Positions 27,817 through 36,761 of a DNA stretch of 55,126 nucleotides are shown here, in pieces. The notes beneath the pieces were generated by a model, which worked only from the letters and a program-made list of their open reading frames with translations, searched no databases and was not told the origin of the DNA. The stretch's first letter is position 1, and every line of letters begins with the position of its first letter. Source of the DNA: Phycisphaerae bacterium (GTDB lineage Bacteria; Planctomycetota; Phycisphaerae; UBA1845; PWPN01); contig JAAYDF010000245.1 of the NCBI GenBank assembly GCA_012729395.1, positions 1-55,126 on the forward strand, read 5' to 3'. A program made the translations under genes and the position numbers.

Positions 27817-28707
27817 TCATTTTCCGGCCGCGGTGGTGCCGGTGGTGGTCGTCGGCAGCGGCATTCCCGGCGCGAGGAAGTGGTGCCGGACCGGGTCGTC
27901 TGCGCGAGCGGTGTTGAACCTCACCGACCTGTACGAAGCCACGTGCATGTCATGGAAGGAGACCATGGCCTGTCCGGCGCTGTCGTTTTGCAGGGGCTTG
28001 GCGAAATCGGCGATCTTCTCGGCGGTGGCGACTTCACGGCCGCCGTGTCGCGTGGTCAGGTAGTCGAGGCTGTTTTGCCCGCCGGAGTCCAACTCGTTGA
28101 CGAAGTGCCCGTCATTCATCGGCGAGTACTCATACTCCTCGAGCAGCAGGGGGGTGTCGGCGGGTCGCTTGGGCTTGTTGATGGGGAAGTAGTTGGCGGC
28201 GATCTCGATTCCGCCCTGGTCACTGGGTGCGAATCCAAGCCGGTTCATGACATACTTGTTACGGGTGTAGCTGAAGGTCGGGGGGCGGAGGGCGACGGCT
28301 CGCCCGGGCGGATCCCATCGATGGCCCTTGTCCGATGGGCACAGGTAGATCTGCGCGGTGGCAGCGTAGTTGCGGGCGTGCCCACGAGGCCTGTCTGGGG
28401 TCTTGAGGCCGAAGAGCTGTCCGCACTCGGGAACCGCACCGGCCGGCAGCCCGGTCGAGCTATCGCGCGTATAAAGCCAGTAGTCGAAGTGGGGCAGCCG
28501 GCCGCGATGATCGGCGCTGTAATAGTAGTTCGCGTTGGCGAGCTGCTTCTGGTGGTTCATGCAGACCACTTTCCGAGCTTGATCGCGGGCCTTCGCCAGG
28601 CTGGGCAGCAGGATGCTGATCAGCAGAGCGATGATGGCCACAACCACCAGAACCTCAATGAGGGTGAACGCCAATCGGTTCTGTCGGTCTTGTGTATTGC
28701 GTCTCAT
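27817..28707 (-). CDS. Type II secretion/pseudopilin-like protein (planctomycete type), first copy
   Basis: The 296-residue protein begins MRRNTQ at 28707, after AGGGAG. The prepilin motif [18 protein letters not shown] starts at residue 13, with cleavage expected before Phe14 and the conserved Glu at 18. A long soluble domain follows with Asn/Tyr/Pro-rich segments (YYYSADHRGRLPHFDYW). Planctomycetes encode many such proteins; their roles in secretion, adhesion or envelope assembly are largely unassigned. Its ATG overlaps the TGA of the zinc-ribbon gene by four bases (ATGA), so the two are translationally coupled. A second member is at 47645. Confidence 0.88.
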   Translation of the reverse strand: MRRNTQDRQNRLAFTLIEVLVVVAIIALLISILLPSLAKARDQARKVVCMNHQKQLANANYYYSADHRGRLPHFDYWLYTRDSSTGLPAGAVPECGQLFGLKTPDRPRGHARNYAATAQIYLCPSDKGHRWDPPGRAVALRPPTFSYTRNKYVMNRLGFAPSDQGGIEIAANYFPINKPKRPADTPLLLEEYEYSPMNDGHFVNELDSGGQNSLDYLTTRHGGREVATAEKIADFAKPLQNDSAGQAMVSFHDMHVASYRSVRFNTARADDPVRHHFLAPGMPLPTTTTGTTAAGK

Positions 28708-29198
28708 TTTGCACTCCCTTCCGGACGCTTCCCGGAAGTCTTGCATGTGGGACAACCGCCTGCCACCGGCTTTCCATCGACACGGGCATGTGCCGGAACC
28801 ATTGGCTGGCCGCACTTGGGGCACGGTTCGGCCCGATATAAAGTCAACTTGCCGCATTTCGGGCACAGGCCCAACGGGGATCGCGGGGTCTGGCCGGCCT
28901 CGGTGTGGCCCTGGTCGTAGGCTGTCTGGACAAGCTGCGTCATCCCGGTGAACGTCGTTGGCACAGCGTGGCCGCAAGCGGCACAGATCAGCGTCATGGG
29001 CAAATCCTGCTCGCCGCTCCCACCGCTCGCGGACCGCCACGACAACCAAGCCACGCCCACAATAATGATAGCACCCCCAATGATGCCGAGCACCATGGTG
29101 CTGTTGATTTGCCCTCGCCGCCGCGGAAAGGCTCCGCTGTACGTCCGGGGAACCTCCGGCTTCTCATGGCCGCCGGCATAGGTGTTGTCGAACCCCAT
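28704..29198 (-). CDS. Single-pass membrane zinc-ribbon protein
   Basis: From ATG 29198 the product is 164 residues; ATG 29219 or the frame end at 29300 are alternatives, and none has a good ribosome site. One membrane helix (MVLGIIGGAIIIVGVAWLSW, about 35-54) is followed by four CxxC pairs: CAAC, CPKC, CPKC and CPTC, enough for two zinc ribbons. The rest has no known domain. The last codon overlaps the pseudopilin start, so the two proteins are probably made together. It could be a membrane assembly or quality factor for the pseudopilin, but this is only an inference from position. Confidence 0.75.
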   Translation of the reverse strand: MGFDNTYAGGHEKPEVPRTYSGAFPRRRGQINSTMVLGIIGGAIIIVGVAWLSWRSASGGSGEQDLPMTLICAACGHAVPTTFTGMTQLVQTAYDQGHTEAGQTPRSPLGLCPKCGKLTLYRAEPCPKCGQPMVPAHARVDGKPVAGGCPTCKTSGKRPEGSAK

Positions 29199-29623
29199 CT
29201 GTCTGTCACCGTACCACATGGCTGTCCGCAACGATTTCGAGGTGGACCGGGACGTCTGGCTCGCTCCATAAAGATCGGCAGAAACACCGCCCCGGCACAA
29301 TCAACCAACCGCCATTGTGCCATGATGGAGGCCGAATGTCCAGAGGTTGGAACGGCACAGACGGCCAAAAAGTTCATGTTTTTCGGGCTTTTTTCGGCGT
29401 TTTGCGCGAACCGCATTCGTGAGATTCAAGGCTCGTGGCGGGTTTTACCAGTCTGTTAAATCGCGACAACGAGGGGCGAGCGGGGGGTTGTGTTCACGTT
29501 CGGCCGGTCAATCCGAAAGGTACGTAAACCGCGGACTTCCAGCCCGCCTGTCGGGTGTTCACTGTGGTGCGGATTGGCCGGTTCAAGATGAGCGTCGCGT
29601 AAGGGACGCTGTGGCACAATCGC
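29199..29623. other. Intergenic region, little recognisable content
   Basis: The gap lies between the zinc-ribbon gene and the RsbU-type phosphatase gene, both on the minus strand. It has a run of T-rich sequence near 29380-29400 and a small 6-bp hairpin at 29591-29610. Neither is a clear terminator. No gene was seen. Confidence 0.5.
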
Positions 29624-30922
29624 CTAACCGAGGTGTTCGATGCCCACCAAGGTCACGTCATCGAGCGGTTGGAGACTGCCTTCGAGCCCGTCCAGGCGTG
29701 CGCCCAGTGATCGCAGGCAGACGTTGAGCGGCTGGCGGGCGAGTTCGCGGAACTCGGGCGTGAATTGGACCTGGCCTTGCTGGCGGTTACGGCCGGCGAT
29801 GATCTTGTCCTCAAGACCATCGCTGTAAAGCAGGAGTTTCTCGCCGGGCAGGAGCTCAAGCCGGGCGGACACGAAGTTCTCCTCGGGAAATACGCCCAGC
29901 AGGCCCCCGATGGTGCGAACTTCGGAGCATTCGCCGCTCGCGGACACGTGAATGGGGTGTGGATGGCCCGCACGCGAGAAGGTGATCTCAGTCGTCTGCG
30001 TGTCGATCAGAGCGTAGCAGGCGGTGACGAACTGGCAGTTGGGCAGTTCCTGTCGGGCCAGCTCGGCGTTGAGGCTGGCGAGTACCTCGGCAGGAGGGAC
30101 GATGGTGTAACCGCCCTGGTGGATACGTTTGCCGATGACCGCCTGCTTGATAAACATGGTCAGCAGACCGGCCGCGATTCCGTGTCCGACGGCGTCGGCG
30201 AGGTAGCATCCGACGTGGTTCTCGTCGATGCGGAAGACGTCGTACATGTCGCCTGAAACCCATGCGGCCGGCCGATACATGGCCCCAAAGCGGATCTCGC
30301 CCAATTGTGGAAAACTCCTGGGCAGGAAGTCCCGCTGTAAACGACTGGCCAGTCGCAACTCCTGGTCGACCTCGACGAACTGCTGGTTGAGCTTCTTGCC
30401 CAGCCGCTGCATGGCCGCCACCTGCTGATCGAGTTGCAGGAGGAATGGTCGGTACTGGCGGATCGTAGCGACGCGGCCCCACAGTTCCTCGGCGGAGGCG
30501 TCGGCCGGCGTTACCATGAGGGCATGGTCGTCGCCGGACGCCACCCCGGCGGTGTCCGGCGACAACCGTATTCCGGTCAGCCGCTGGGAAGCCAACGCAT
30601 CGGCGAGTAGCTGGAGGTCCTTCTGCCAGGCTTCGGCGTCAAGATCGTCGGGAGGTTCGCAGACCAGGACGGCATCGACTTGGGAGAGCAACTCCGGATC
30701 GCAGGCCTTGCGGCAGGAGGGGACGCCGAGCGGTTTGATCCCGTGGACGCCGATCATCTCGTGAACCGCCAGCGGCCAGTCGCCTTGCTCGTTGACCACC
30801 AGCAGGCGCAAAGGTTGGATCTCACGCGCAACGGGTTGTGCCGATAACCTGGACAGTGGTGTGCTCCCTGGAGTTCGGGTTGGCCGGCCTTTCGGTTGCC
30901 TGTACGGCCTCTTGTGGACCAT
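29624..30922 (-). CDS. RsbU/SpoIIE-type PP2C serine phosphatase with receiver-like N-terminus
   Basis: The 432-residue protein has a PP2C-SpoIIE domain from about 200 to the end, with SGDMYDVF (223-230), LADAVGHGIAA (241-251), LYSDGLED and LDDVTLVG, so the metal-binding aspartates are present. A coiled coil (about 162-195) links it to an N-terminal alpha/beta domain (37-120) that resembles a response-regulator receiver. The usual phospho-Asp position appears to be Cys88 in DAVLVCEPP. Proteins of this kind release anti-sigma factor control by dephosphorylating an antagonist. No anti-sigma or antagonist gene is adjacent; DUF192 lies just upstream on the same strand (9 bases). Confidence 0.88.
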   Translation of the reverse strand: MVHKRPYRQPKGRPTRTPGSTPLSRLSAQPVAREIQPLRLLVVNEQGDWPLAVHEMIGVHGIKPLGVPSCRKACDPELLSQVDAVLVCEPPDDLDAEAWQKDLQLLADALASQRLTGIRLSPDTAGVASGDDHALMVTPADASAEELWGRVATIRQYRPFLLQLDQQVAAMQRLGKKLNQQFVEVDQELRLASRLQRDFLPRSFPQLGEIRFGAMYRPAAWVSGDMYDVFRIDENHVGCYLADAVGHGIAAGLLTMFIKQAVIGKRIHQGGYTIVPPAEVLASLNAELARQELPNCQFVTACYALIDTQTTEITFSRAGHPHPIHVSASGECSEVRTIGGLLGVFPEENFVSARLELLPGEKLLLYSDGLEDKIIAGRNRQQGQVQFTPEFRELARQPLNVCLRSLGARLDGLEGSLQPLDDVTLVGIEHLG

Positions 30923-30930
30923 TCGGCCGT

Positions 30931-31479
30931 TCAGGGAAGTTCCTTGAGTACCGCGGGCGGGATTTCCACGTGGTCGCCGCGCTGGATCCCCAGCTCAGCC
31001 AGAAGGCCTGCCGGAACCTCTAGAACGAACTTGGCGGGCTCGATCGATGGGTAAAGCTTCGTTTCAAGCGGGGCCATGGTATACGTGCTGACGATGCGGC
31101 CGTCGCTGCGAATATAGGCGATGTCCAGCGCGGTGATCGTGTTGTACATCCAGAAGGCTTGAAGGCGATCATCGTCGAACACGAACAACATGCCGCGGTG
31201 TGCTCCATCGGGCAGCCCCCGGCTGGCATCGGGCACAATCGGGGCCAGCTCATCCGCCTCCACTTGCATCAGCCCGAGCCTCTGCTGTTCTTGGGTGGTG
31301 GCCAGCCAGACTTCGAAGGTCTGGTTGTTGATGGCGATGCGCGCGGTGGGCAGGGCGGCCAAGTCATTGCGCATGCTGGGGTCGGTGCCGCAGCCGGTGA
31401 AGGTCAGTGCCAGCATGACCAATGCTCCCGCGACCGCATGCATCGGTCGGTTTGTGGTCGATTCTCGCCGTGTCCGCAT
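30931..31479 (-). CDS. DUF192-family lipoprotein
   Basis: The 182-residue protein has a lipoprotein signal ending at LTFTGC (Cys30). It then has the DUF192 fold with FEVWLATTQEQQRLGLM (about 54-70), GMLFVFDDD, and the AFWMYNT...LDIAYIRSDGRIV signature. The family is small, secreted and of unsettled function. An ATG at 31443 is an alternative start. It ends 8 bases before the phosphatase gene, so the two are likely co-transcribed, and it is divergent from the nicotinate phosphoribosyltransferase-like gene. Confidence 0.88.
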   Translation of the reverse strand: MRTRRESTTNRPMHAVAGALVMLALTFTGCGTDPSMRNDLAALPTARIAINNQTFEVWLATTQEQQRLGLMQVEADELAPIVPDASRGLPDGAHRGMLFVFDDDRLQAFWMYNTITALDIAYIRSDGRIVSTYTMAPLETKLYPSIEPAKFVLEVPAGLLAELGIQRGDHVEIPPAVLKELP

Positions 31480-31593
31480 GGCGTCAGTATAGTCGCTGGC
31501 GGGGTTTTGTGCACAGGAGTGGAAAGCGGTTCACTGAGGGTGGCCGTCCGCCATGTGGCGGCCGTCGTGTCTGGCTTGGGTGGGAGATGGACC

Positions 31594-32769
31594 ATGGGCG
31601 AGTTGGAGTTTGCGGACGAGTACTTCAATCGATCCTATCGGACGGTGCAGGGTACGCCGACCGCGGACCAGCCGGTGGTCTACGGCGTGTTCTGTCGCCG
31701 GTCGGGTCTGCTGTGCGGCGTGCAGGATGTGGTCGAGGTGGTGGACGCCCATTGTGCCGGGCCGGTGATCGTTCGAGGGCTGTCGGACGGCGATCGGTAC
31801 GGACCGTGCGAGATTGTCCTGCTGATCGAGGGGCCGTTTGGCCAACTGGTGGTGCTCGAAACGGTGCTTTTAGGGTTGCTGTCGTTGTCTGCGGCGGCGG
31901 CGAACATGGCGGCGATGTGTGAGGCGGTGGGCGATGTGCCGGTGGTGGACATGAGTGCCCGGCACTATCCGCCGGAACTCATTGAACGCATCGCTCTGGC
32001 GGCGGCGGTCGGTGGCGCGGCGGGCACGAGCACGCGGGCCGGTCACGCGGTGGTGATGGACCGTTACGGCACGGGGCATGACCGCATTCGCGTCGGGCAG
32101 CGCGAGTCGCGGCCCTTCAAGCTCTACGGCTCGATCCCGCATGCCCTCAACGCGGTGTACCAGGGCGACAGCATCGCCAGCGCCCGGGCCTACCGCGAGC
32201 GTGTCCCCGAGGTGCCGCTGACGGTGACGCTGGACTTCGAGGGGCGGGAGCGTGAGGTCTGCGCGGCCGCGGTGCAGGCGTTCGGGGACCAGTTGGCGGC
32301 GGTGCGGCTGGACGTGCCGGGTAATCGCGTGCACCAGGGCGGGCACGATCGTCCTCAACGGGCTCTGGAGATGCGCATTCTCTCGCAGGCGCCCGACCGG
32401 GCCGCCGCTCAGCAGGCTCTTGATCGCTACGGTTTTGGGCCGGGCGTGACCATCGAGTCGGTGTATGCCATCCGCGATCTGCTCGATTCGCTGAACGCCA
32501 GGCACACCAAGATCGCGGTGAGCAGCGGGTTCGATCTGGAGAAGGTCCGGGCGTTCAAGGCCTGCCGGGCGCCGATGGATACCATCGGCACGGGTTCGTG
32601 GGTGGACTTCGCTACCTTCACCAGCGACATCCTGCGGGTCTTCGAGGATGACCGCTGGGTTCCCCGCTGCAAGGCCGGCCGTCGCGAGGAACTCATCGAG
32701 CCCGACTCGCTGCCGGTGTTGCTGGAGAAGGCGGCAGGGCAGCAGAGCAGCGAGTGCACGAATCCGTGA
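31594..32769 (+). CDS. Nicotinate phosphoribosyltransferase-like protein
   Basis: The ATG at 31594 follows GGGAG by 8 bases; the open frame runs further upstream without signal. The 391-residue protein has the NAPRTase-type pattern: YFNRSYRTVQ near the N-terminus, DMSARHYPPE, a GGAAGTST turn, KIAVSSGFDLEKV and the PMDTIGTGSWV phosphate loop. The family makes nicotinate mononucleotide from nicotinate and PRPP. It is shorter than many true PncB proteins, so a related or altered substrate is possible. No other NAD gene is nearby. Confidence 0.8.
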   Translation: MGELEFADEYFNRSYRTVQGTPTADQPVVYGVFCRRSGLLCGVQDVVEVVDAHCAGPVIVRGLSDGDRYGPCEIVLLIEGPFGQLVVLETVLLGLLSLSAAAANMAAMCEAVGDVPVVDMSARHYPPELIERIALAAAVGGAAGTSTRAGHAVVMDRYGTGHDRIRVGQRESRPFKLYGSIPHALNAVYQGDSIASARAYRERVPEVPLTVTLDFEGREREVCAAAVQAFGDQLAAVRLDVPGNRVHQGGHDRPQRALEMRILSQAPDRAAAQQALDRYGFGPGVTIESVYAIRDLLDSLNARHTKIAVSSGFDLEKVRAFKACRAPMDTIGTGSWVDFATFTSDILRVFEDDRWVPRCKAGRREELIEPDSLPVLLEKAAGQQSSECTNP

Positions 32770-32872
32770 CCCGGCAGGCAAGCGAGTGAGTCAGCTACCG
32801 ACTTGCCGCTTGGCGGTCACTTGCATGCCAAGCGTTGGTATCTCGCCGGCTGGCTCTTTTGTCTGGGCAGCG

Positions 32873-34417
32873 TCAATCACCTGATGTGGCGAGGATGCCC
32901 AATTCGTTGAGGGCGCCGGTGATCGCCTCGACGTAAGCCTGCGAGCCGAGCAGGTTCGGATGCCCGACGGAAATGTACAGGCATTTGAGGGCGTAGATGC
33001 CCTCATGGTCCGACGTGCAGACCGGCAGACGTTCGGCGAGGTTGGGGTCCTCGGGGAAGACTTCCATATCGGTGTCCACGCCATCAAGTTGGGGAACCTC
33101 GGTGGTCAGGCCCCACAACCAGCTATCCGGAGCGAACAGGGCGTTGTCCGGCCCAAACCCAGGGTCAGCGAAGGCGGCCACCTGTTGGCCGGCCGCGGTG
33201 TTCACCAGAGTGACCGCAGAGACCATGCCCGGATGAGCGGTATCGACGAACACCCGGCTCGTATCCGCGGCGTGCTCGAAGAAACCCTCCAAATCACCTG
33301 CCGATTGCCCATCGATCGACTCCAGCCAATTGCCCAGGGCCGGGAGTCCCGAGGCCGGGCTGATGATCGGGAAGTACCCGGCCACCACGATGCGGGCACG
33401 AGGCAGACGAACGCGTAGAGCGGTGAGCAGATCAACCATTTCGTCGCGGCAGAAGTGCTCGGTCAGTTCCGCGATTGTCTCAATTGACGTCGTCTGATCC
33501 AACAGCGTCGTCGCGCTCACGTCGTTGAGGCAGCCCGTGAGCAGCACCAGATCGACGAGGTCCGGCCGTTGAATGAGCTCGGCCTGGAGGGGCAAGGAGG
33601 ACGAGACCGTGGGGGCCTCGGCGTAGCAGCGGCCGGTACAGGGGGTGTCGTTCGCGTGGGGCACGACCGTGGCACCGGAGACGGCCAGGAACTGGTGGAT
33701 GACCTTGCGGCCAAGCCGTCGCTCGATGAGTTGTGCCGTCTGGCTGGCGTACTTGTCAGCGAAGGGCAGACCGTTGCCGCTGGCCACGGAGTCGCCCAGC
33801 GTGGCCATGTAGAAGAAGTCCTGGACCAGTTCGATCCGGTCTCCGCCGAGGGGGAAGCCATCCGGCGTGGTGGCGGTGAATGCGTTGAGCAGGGCGAAGG
33901 AGCCGAGGATGTCTGTCGGTATGGCGACCGCCACCTGCCATTCGCAGCTCGGGCCGTCGCCCGTTGTCGGGCGAAGCCAGTACACACCCTGCCCGTCGGC
34001 TAATCGCTGCCGAACGTCCGGGTCGATGATCCAATCTTCGGCATCGAGTGTGACCGCCGCTTGGGCGGCCGAGGGCTGTAGAGAGGCAAACCGGTGTACG
34101 GCGTGGCTCGCGATGGCCTCGGACTCTGCCTGCGTATGATCCAGCTCGAACCGCAATTGTTGGGGGCTTGTCGTCGCGACGGTGAGGAAGAAGCAGATGG
34201 CCTGTCCCGCCGCCGGGTCGGCCGCGTCGATCGGTCGGATGCGCTCGGGCCGGTAAGCTTTCTGGTACCCGACAGCCGGCGGCTCCAATCCCTCGACCGC
34301 CAGGACGAACACCGGTCCCGCCTCCTCGTCGGCGGGAAGATCCTGCCACCCGCAGCCCGCCCCCATCCCAAGGCCCGCCAAACCGATCGCAAGAATCACT
34401 CGACCGCAGAAGCTCAT
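32873..34417 (-). CDS. Lipoprotein with SGNH (GDSL) hydrolase domain
   Basis: ATG 34417 is 6 bases after GAAGG and begins a lipoprotein signal (lipobox GAGC, about residue 22), so the longer frame to 34492 was set aside. The 514-residue product has an N-terminal beta-rich region (about 25-195). An SGNH domain follows with block I GDSVASG, block III GCLND and block V GHPNLLG. Such enzymes are esterases or lipases, often acting on acetylated sugars. Two extended insertions in the domain are typical of large secreted forms. Its stop lies next to a 100-base gap; the DUF1080 gene is 28 bases upstream in the same direction, so they form an operon. Confidence 0.87.
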   Translation of the reverse strand: MSFCGRVILAIGLAGLGMGAGCGWQDLPADEEAGPVFVLAVEGLEPPAVGYQKAYRPERIRPIDAADPAAGQAICFFLTVATTSPQQLRFELDHTQAESEAIASHAVHRFASLQPSAAQAAVTLDAEDWIIDPDVRQRLADGQGVYWLRPTTGDGPSCEWQVAVAIPTDILGSFALLNAFTATTPDGFPLGGDRIELVQDFFYMATLGDSVASGNGLPFADKYASQTAQLIERRLGRKVIHQFLAVSGATVVPHANDTPCTGRCYAEAPTVSSSLPLQAELIQRPDLVDLVLLTGCLNDVSATTLLDQTTSIETIAELTEHFCRDEMVDLLTALRVRLPRARIVVAGYFPIISPASGLPALGNWLESIDGQSAGDLEGFFEHAADTSRVFVDTAHPGMVSAVTLVNTAAGQQVAAFADPGFGPDNALFAPDSWLWGLTTEVPQLDGVDTDMEVFPEDPNLAERLPVCTSDHEGIYALKCLYISVGHPNLLGSQAYVEAITGALNELGILATSGD

Positions 34418-34445
34418 GATTGCCTTCGGGCGTTCATTGCCCGCC

Positions 34446-35126
34446 TCAGTCCTCCAGGGGTGTGATAACGATTTTCCGGAAGTGCACTTCACCGCCCTCG
34501 GATTGCAGGCCGATCGGGCCGGGCGCGATTTCCGCTTCGGTAGCCTCGTTCACCAGTTGCTCGTTGACCCACACCTTGATATGGGGCCCTTGCACATGGA
34601 TGTCGTAGACGTTCCACTCGCCGGGTTCCTTCTCGTTGCCCTGGATTTTTCCGACGCCGCGCAGGTGACCGCCGATGTTGTGTTTTTCGACTTCGCGGAA
34701 GCGTGCCGTGTCGCCGGCCAGCTTCATGCCGTGGAACCCGAAGAGGTCGCCGGCGTTGCCGCTCATCAGTTGGGCCTCGATGCTGCGTGGCAGGGGCATG
34801 GGTGCCCCGTTAATCCGCATGAGTACGCCGCTGTTGCCGGGTTTGCCCCCGGGTGCCCATCGCCACTCGACCCGCAAGCGGAAGTTCTTGAACGCCCGCT
34901 TGGTATACAGATAGCCCATCGGCTCGCCCTTGCAGATCAGCAGGCCGTCGCGAACGCTCCACACATCCTCCATGCCCACCATGTGGTCATCGAGGTAGTA
35001 TCGCCAGCCGTCGAGGCTTTTGCCGTCGAACAGCGGTTCGGCTTTGCCGGCCGACACCTGTGGGGCACTGGGCCCGGTGAGTTGGACGCAAACCACCAAT
35101 GTGGACAAAAGGCTAAAGCCTACCAT
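34446..35126 (-). CDS. DUF1080 (3-keto-disaccharide hydrolase-like) secreted protein
   Basis: The ATG at 35126 follows AAGGAGG by 5 bases, a near-perfect site; the frame reaches 35309 without support. The 226-residue protein has a signal peptide and then the DUF1080 beta-sandwich with EPLFDGKSLDGWRYY, GNSGVLMRI, EAQLMSGNAGDLFG, GEWNVYDIHV and IGLQSEGGEVHFRKI. These proteins are common in planctomycetes and are linked to breakdown of 3-keto sugars. It is followed 28 bases later by the SGNH hydrolase gene. Related oxidoreductases (Gfo/Idh) occur elsewhere in the window but not beside it. Confidence 0.93.
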   Translation of the reverse strand: MVGFSLLSTLVVCVQLTGPSAPQVSAGKAEPLFDGKSLDGWRYYLDDHMVGMEDVWSVRDGLLICKGEPMGYLYTKRAFKNFRLRVEWRWAPGGKPGNSGVLMRINGAPMPLPRSIEAQLMSGNAGDLFGFHGMKLAGDTARFREVEKHNIGGHLRGVGKIQGNEKEPGEWNVYDIHVQGPHIKVWVNEQLVNEATEAEIAPGPIGLQSEGGEVHFRKIVITPLED

Positions 35127-35154
35127 GAGAACCTCCTTGGATTGCATGGGGATG

Positions 35155-35212
35155 ACGGCCGCCCTTGTCAACTTGCCATTCGCTGCCGATAGGGCGGCCG
35201 ACTCACCCCGTG
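35155..35212. repeat. Hairpin with GGCCGCCCT arms upstream of the DUF1080 gene
   Basis: The arms GGCCGCCCT (about 35157-35165) and AGGGCGGCC (about 35202-35210) can pair across roughly 36 bases. It lies just before the start of the minus-strand DUF1080 gene, in its 5' region. It could affect expression or be a dispersed repeat of the GGCCGCC type. Confidence 0.5.
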
Positions 35213-35336
35213 ACGCCGGACGCAGACCAAGAGCAGGGTATCGCCCGTCTTGATGGCGGGCAAGCGACGCTTGGGGCGCCGCTTGGCGGTGGGGCCTCGC
35301 CCACTGCACGCGGTCCGGCGAGACTTCGAGGCGAGG

Positions 35337-36761
35337 TCATCCTGCGGGCAGAGGGCTGGGCGTTGTGCGTTCGAGCCAGGAGCTGCTGGCGGCCCGTCGG
35401 GTGGGGTGGATGAGCTTGCTGAGGATGAACGCAATGCGTTTGCGGTTGATCCAGATGGCCTCGGCCATCTCGCGGAAACGCAGATTGCGAAGGTAGACCG
35501 TCAGGTAGGCCTGGAGTTGCAGCCGCTCCATGGTCCGGCGGGAGAGGGTTTCGAGTTCCAGGGCATTGCCGATCTGCTTATTGAAATCCTCCCAATTCAC
35601 GCTGATGAGCTTGTAGCCGCCCTCTCCGCGGGTGACCATCTCCCATATCTGCGTCCCCGGGTAGGGCACCATCAGGCCGAAGGCCACCGTGTCGGGGTTG
35701 ACGCGAGCGGCCAGGCGGATGGTGTCGCGGACGGTCGCCGCCGTCTCGTTCGGGTGCCCGATGATGAAGTAAGCGGCAAACCGCAGGCCCGCTTCGCGGA
35801 GAATGCGCGCCGCCCGGAGCACGTCCTCCGGCCCGACGCCCTTCTTCATTTGCCGCATGATCTCTGGATTGCCGGACTCTACGCCGAAACCCACCTCGGC
35901 GAAGTGCGCCGCCTTCATCAGCTTGGCGGTTTCCAGATCGATGGTGTTCGCGTGCACATAGGCCCAGAGCCGCAACTTGCGGTGCAGCCCCTCGTCGACG
36001 ATGGCCCGGCACAGGTCGGCCACGTGGTCTTTGCGCACGGTGAAGGTTTCGTCGTAGAAGTCGGTGCGCGTGCAGCCGAACCGCTCGACGTTGCGTTTCA
36101 TCTCCGCGATGACGTGGGGAACGGAGCGCTGCCGATTGCGGCGGCCGTAGGGCCGGCTGCAGAAGTTGCACGCGAAGGGGCAACCCCGCTGGGTCATGAT
36201 CGGGTACATGCGCGCGGGCGGGAACAGCTCCCACGCGGGCATGCCCAGGTCGTCGAGGTTGTCGGGGATCTCGCCGCGGCCGTTGAGTCGGATGTCGTCG
36301 CCCCGCCGGCTGGCAACACCCTGGATATCCGCGGGATCCTGGCCGGCCAGCACCGCCCGCACCAGCTTGTGAAAGGCAATCTCGCCCTCACCGACCACCA
36401 CGTAGTCGAACGCGGGGAACTCGCGCAGCGTCCGCTCGGGCAGGAAGCTGCCGTGGAAGCCGCCGAGCACGACCACCGTCTCCGGCAGGGCGGCCTTGAC
36501 CGCCGCCGCGATCTTGTGCGTGGCGACGATCATGTGGGTCATCGCCGTCAGCCCGAGAATCCGGGGCTGGCGTTCGATCAATGCGGCAATGGTGTCGTCC
36601 AGGGTCATCCGGGCGAGTTTGCTGTCAATCACCGCGCAGGGAATCCCCTGCGTCTGGAGATACCCCGCGACGTACGCGATGCCGATGGCGGGGTAGTCCG
36701 GCGTGTCGTAGCACTCCCGCGGCACTTCGGCCGGCGGGTTCACCAGGATGATCTGCTCCAT
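35337..36761 (-). CDS. B12-binding-domain radical SAM protein
   Basis: The 474-residue protein starts at ATG 36761 after GGAGG (8 bases). It has a cobalamin-binding-like Rossmann half (1-140, with VVVLGGFHGSFLPERTL) and a radical SAM half with CPFACNFCS (Cys194, Cys198 and Cys201) and the GFGVESGN strand. The order matches the BchE/class B methylase-like group. The usual DxHxxG cobalamin signature is not evident, so cobalamin binding is not sure. It may do a radical modification in cofactor, lipid or sugar metabolism. It is alone; DUF1080 is about 210 bases downstream on the same strand. Confidence 0.88.
   Translation of the reverse strand: MEQIILVNPPAEVPRECYDTPDYPAIGIAYVAGYLQTQGIPCAVIDSKLARMTLDDTIAALIERQPRILGLTAMTHMIVATHKIAAAVKAALPETVVVLGGFHGSFLPERTLREFPAFDYVVVGEGEIAFHKLVRAVLAGQDPADIQGVASRRGDDIRLNGRGEIPDNLDDLGMPAWELFPPARMYPIMTQRGCPFACNFCSRPYGRRNRQRSVPHVIAEMKRNVERFGCTRTDFYDETFTVRKDHVADLCRAIVDEGLHRKLRLWAYVHANTIDLETAKLMKAAHFAEVGFGVESGNPEIMRQMKKGVGPEDVLRAARILREAGLRFAAYFIIGHPNETAATVRDTIRLAARVNPDTVAFGLMVPYPGTQIWEMVTRGEGGYKLISVNWEDFNKQIGNALELETLSRRTMERLQLQAYLTVYLRNLRFREMAEAIWINRKRIAFILSKLIHPTRRAASSSWLERTTPSPLPAG

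Noticed and set aside
26962-28920. 652-codon plus-strand frame across PlsC and pseudopilin genes
   Set aside because: Opposite strand of well-supported genes, with no domain.
31159-31593. N-terminal extension of the nicotinate phosphoribosyltransferase-like gene
   Set aside because: Overlaps the divergent DUF192 gene; a good ribosome site supports the start at 31594.
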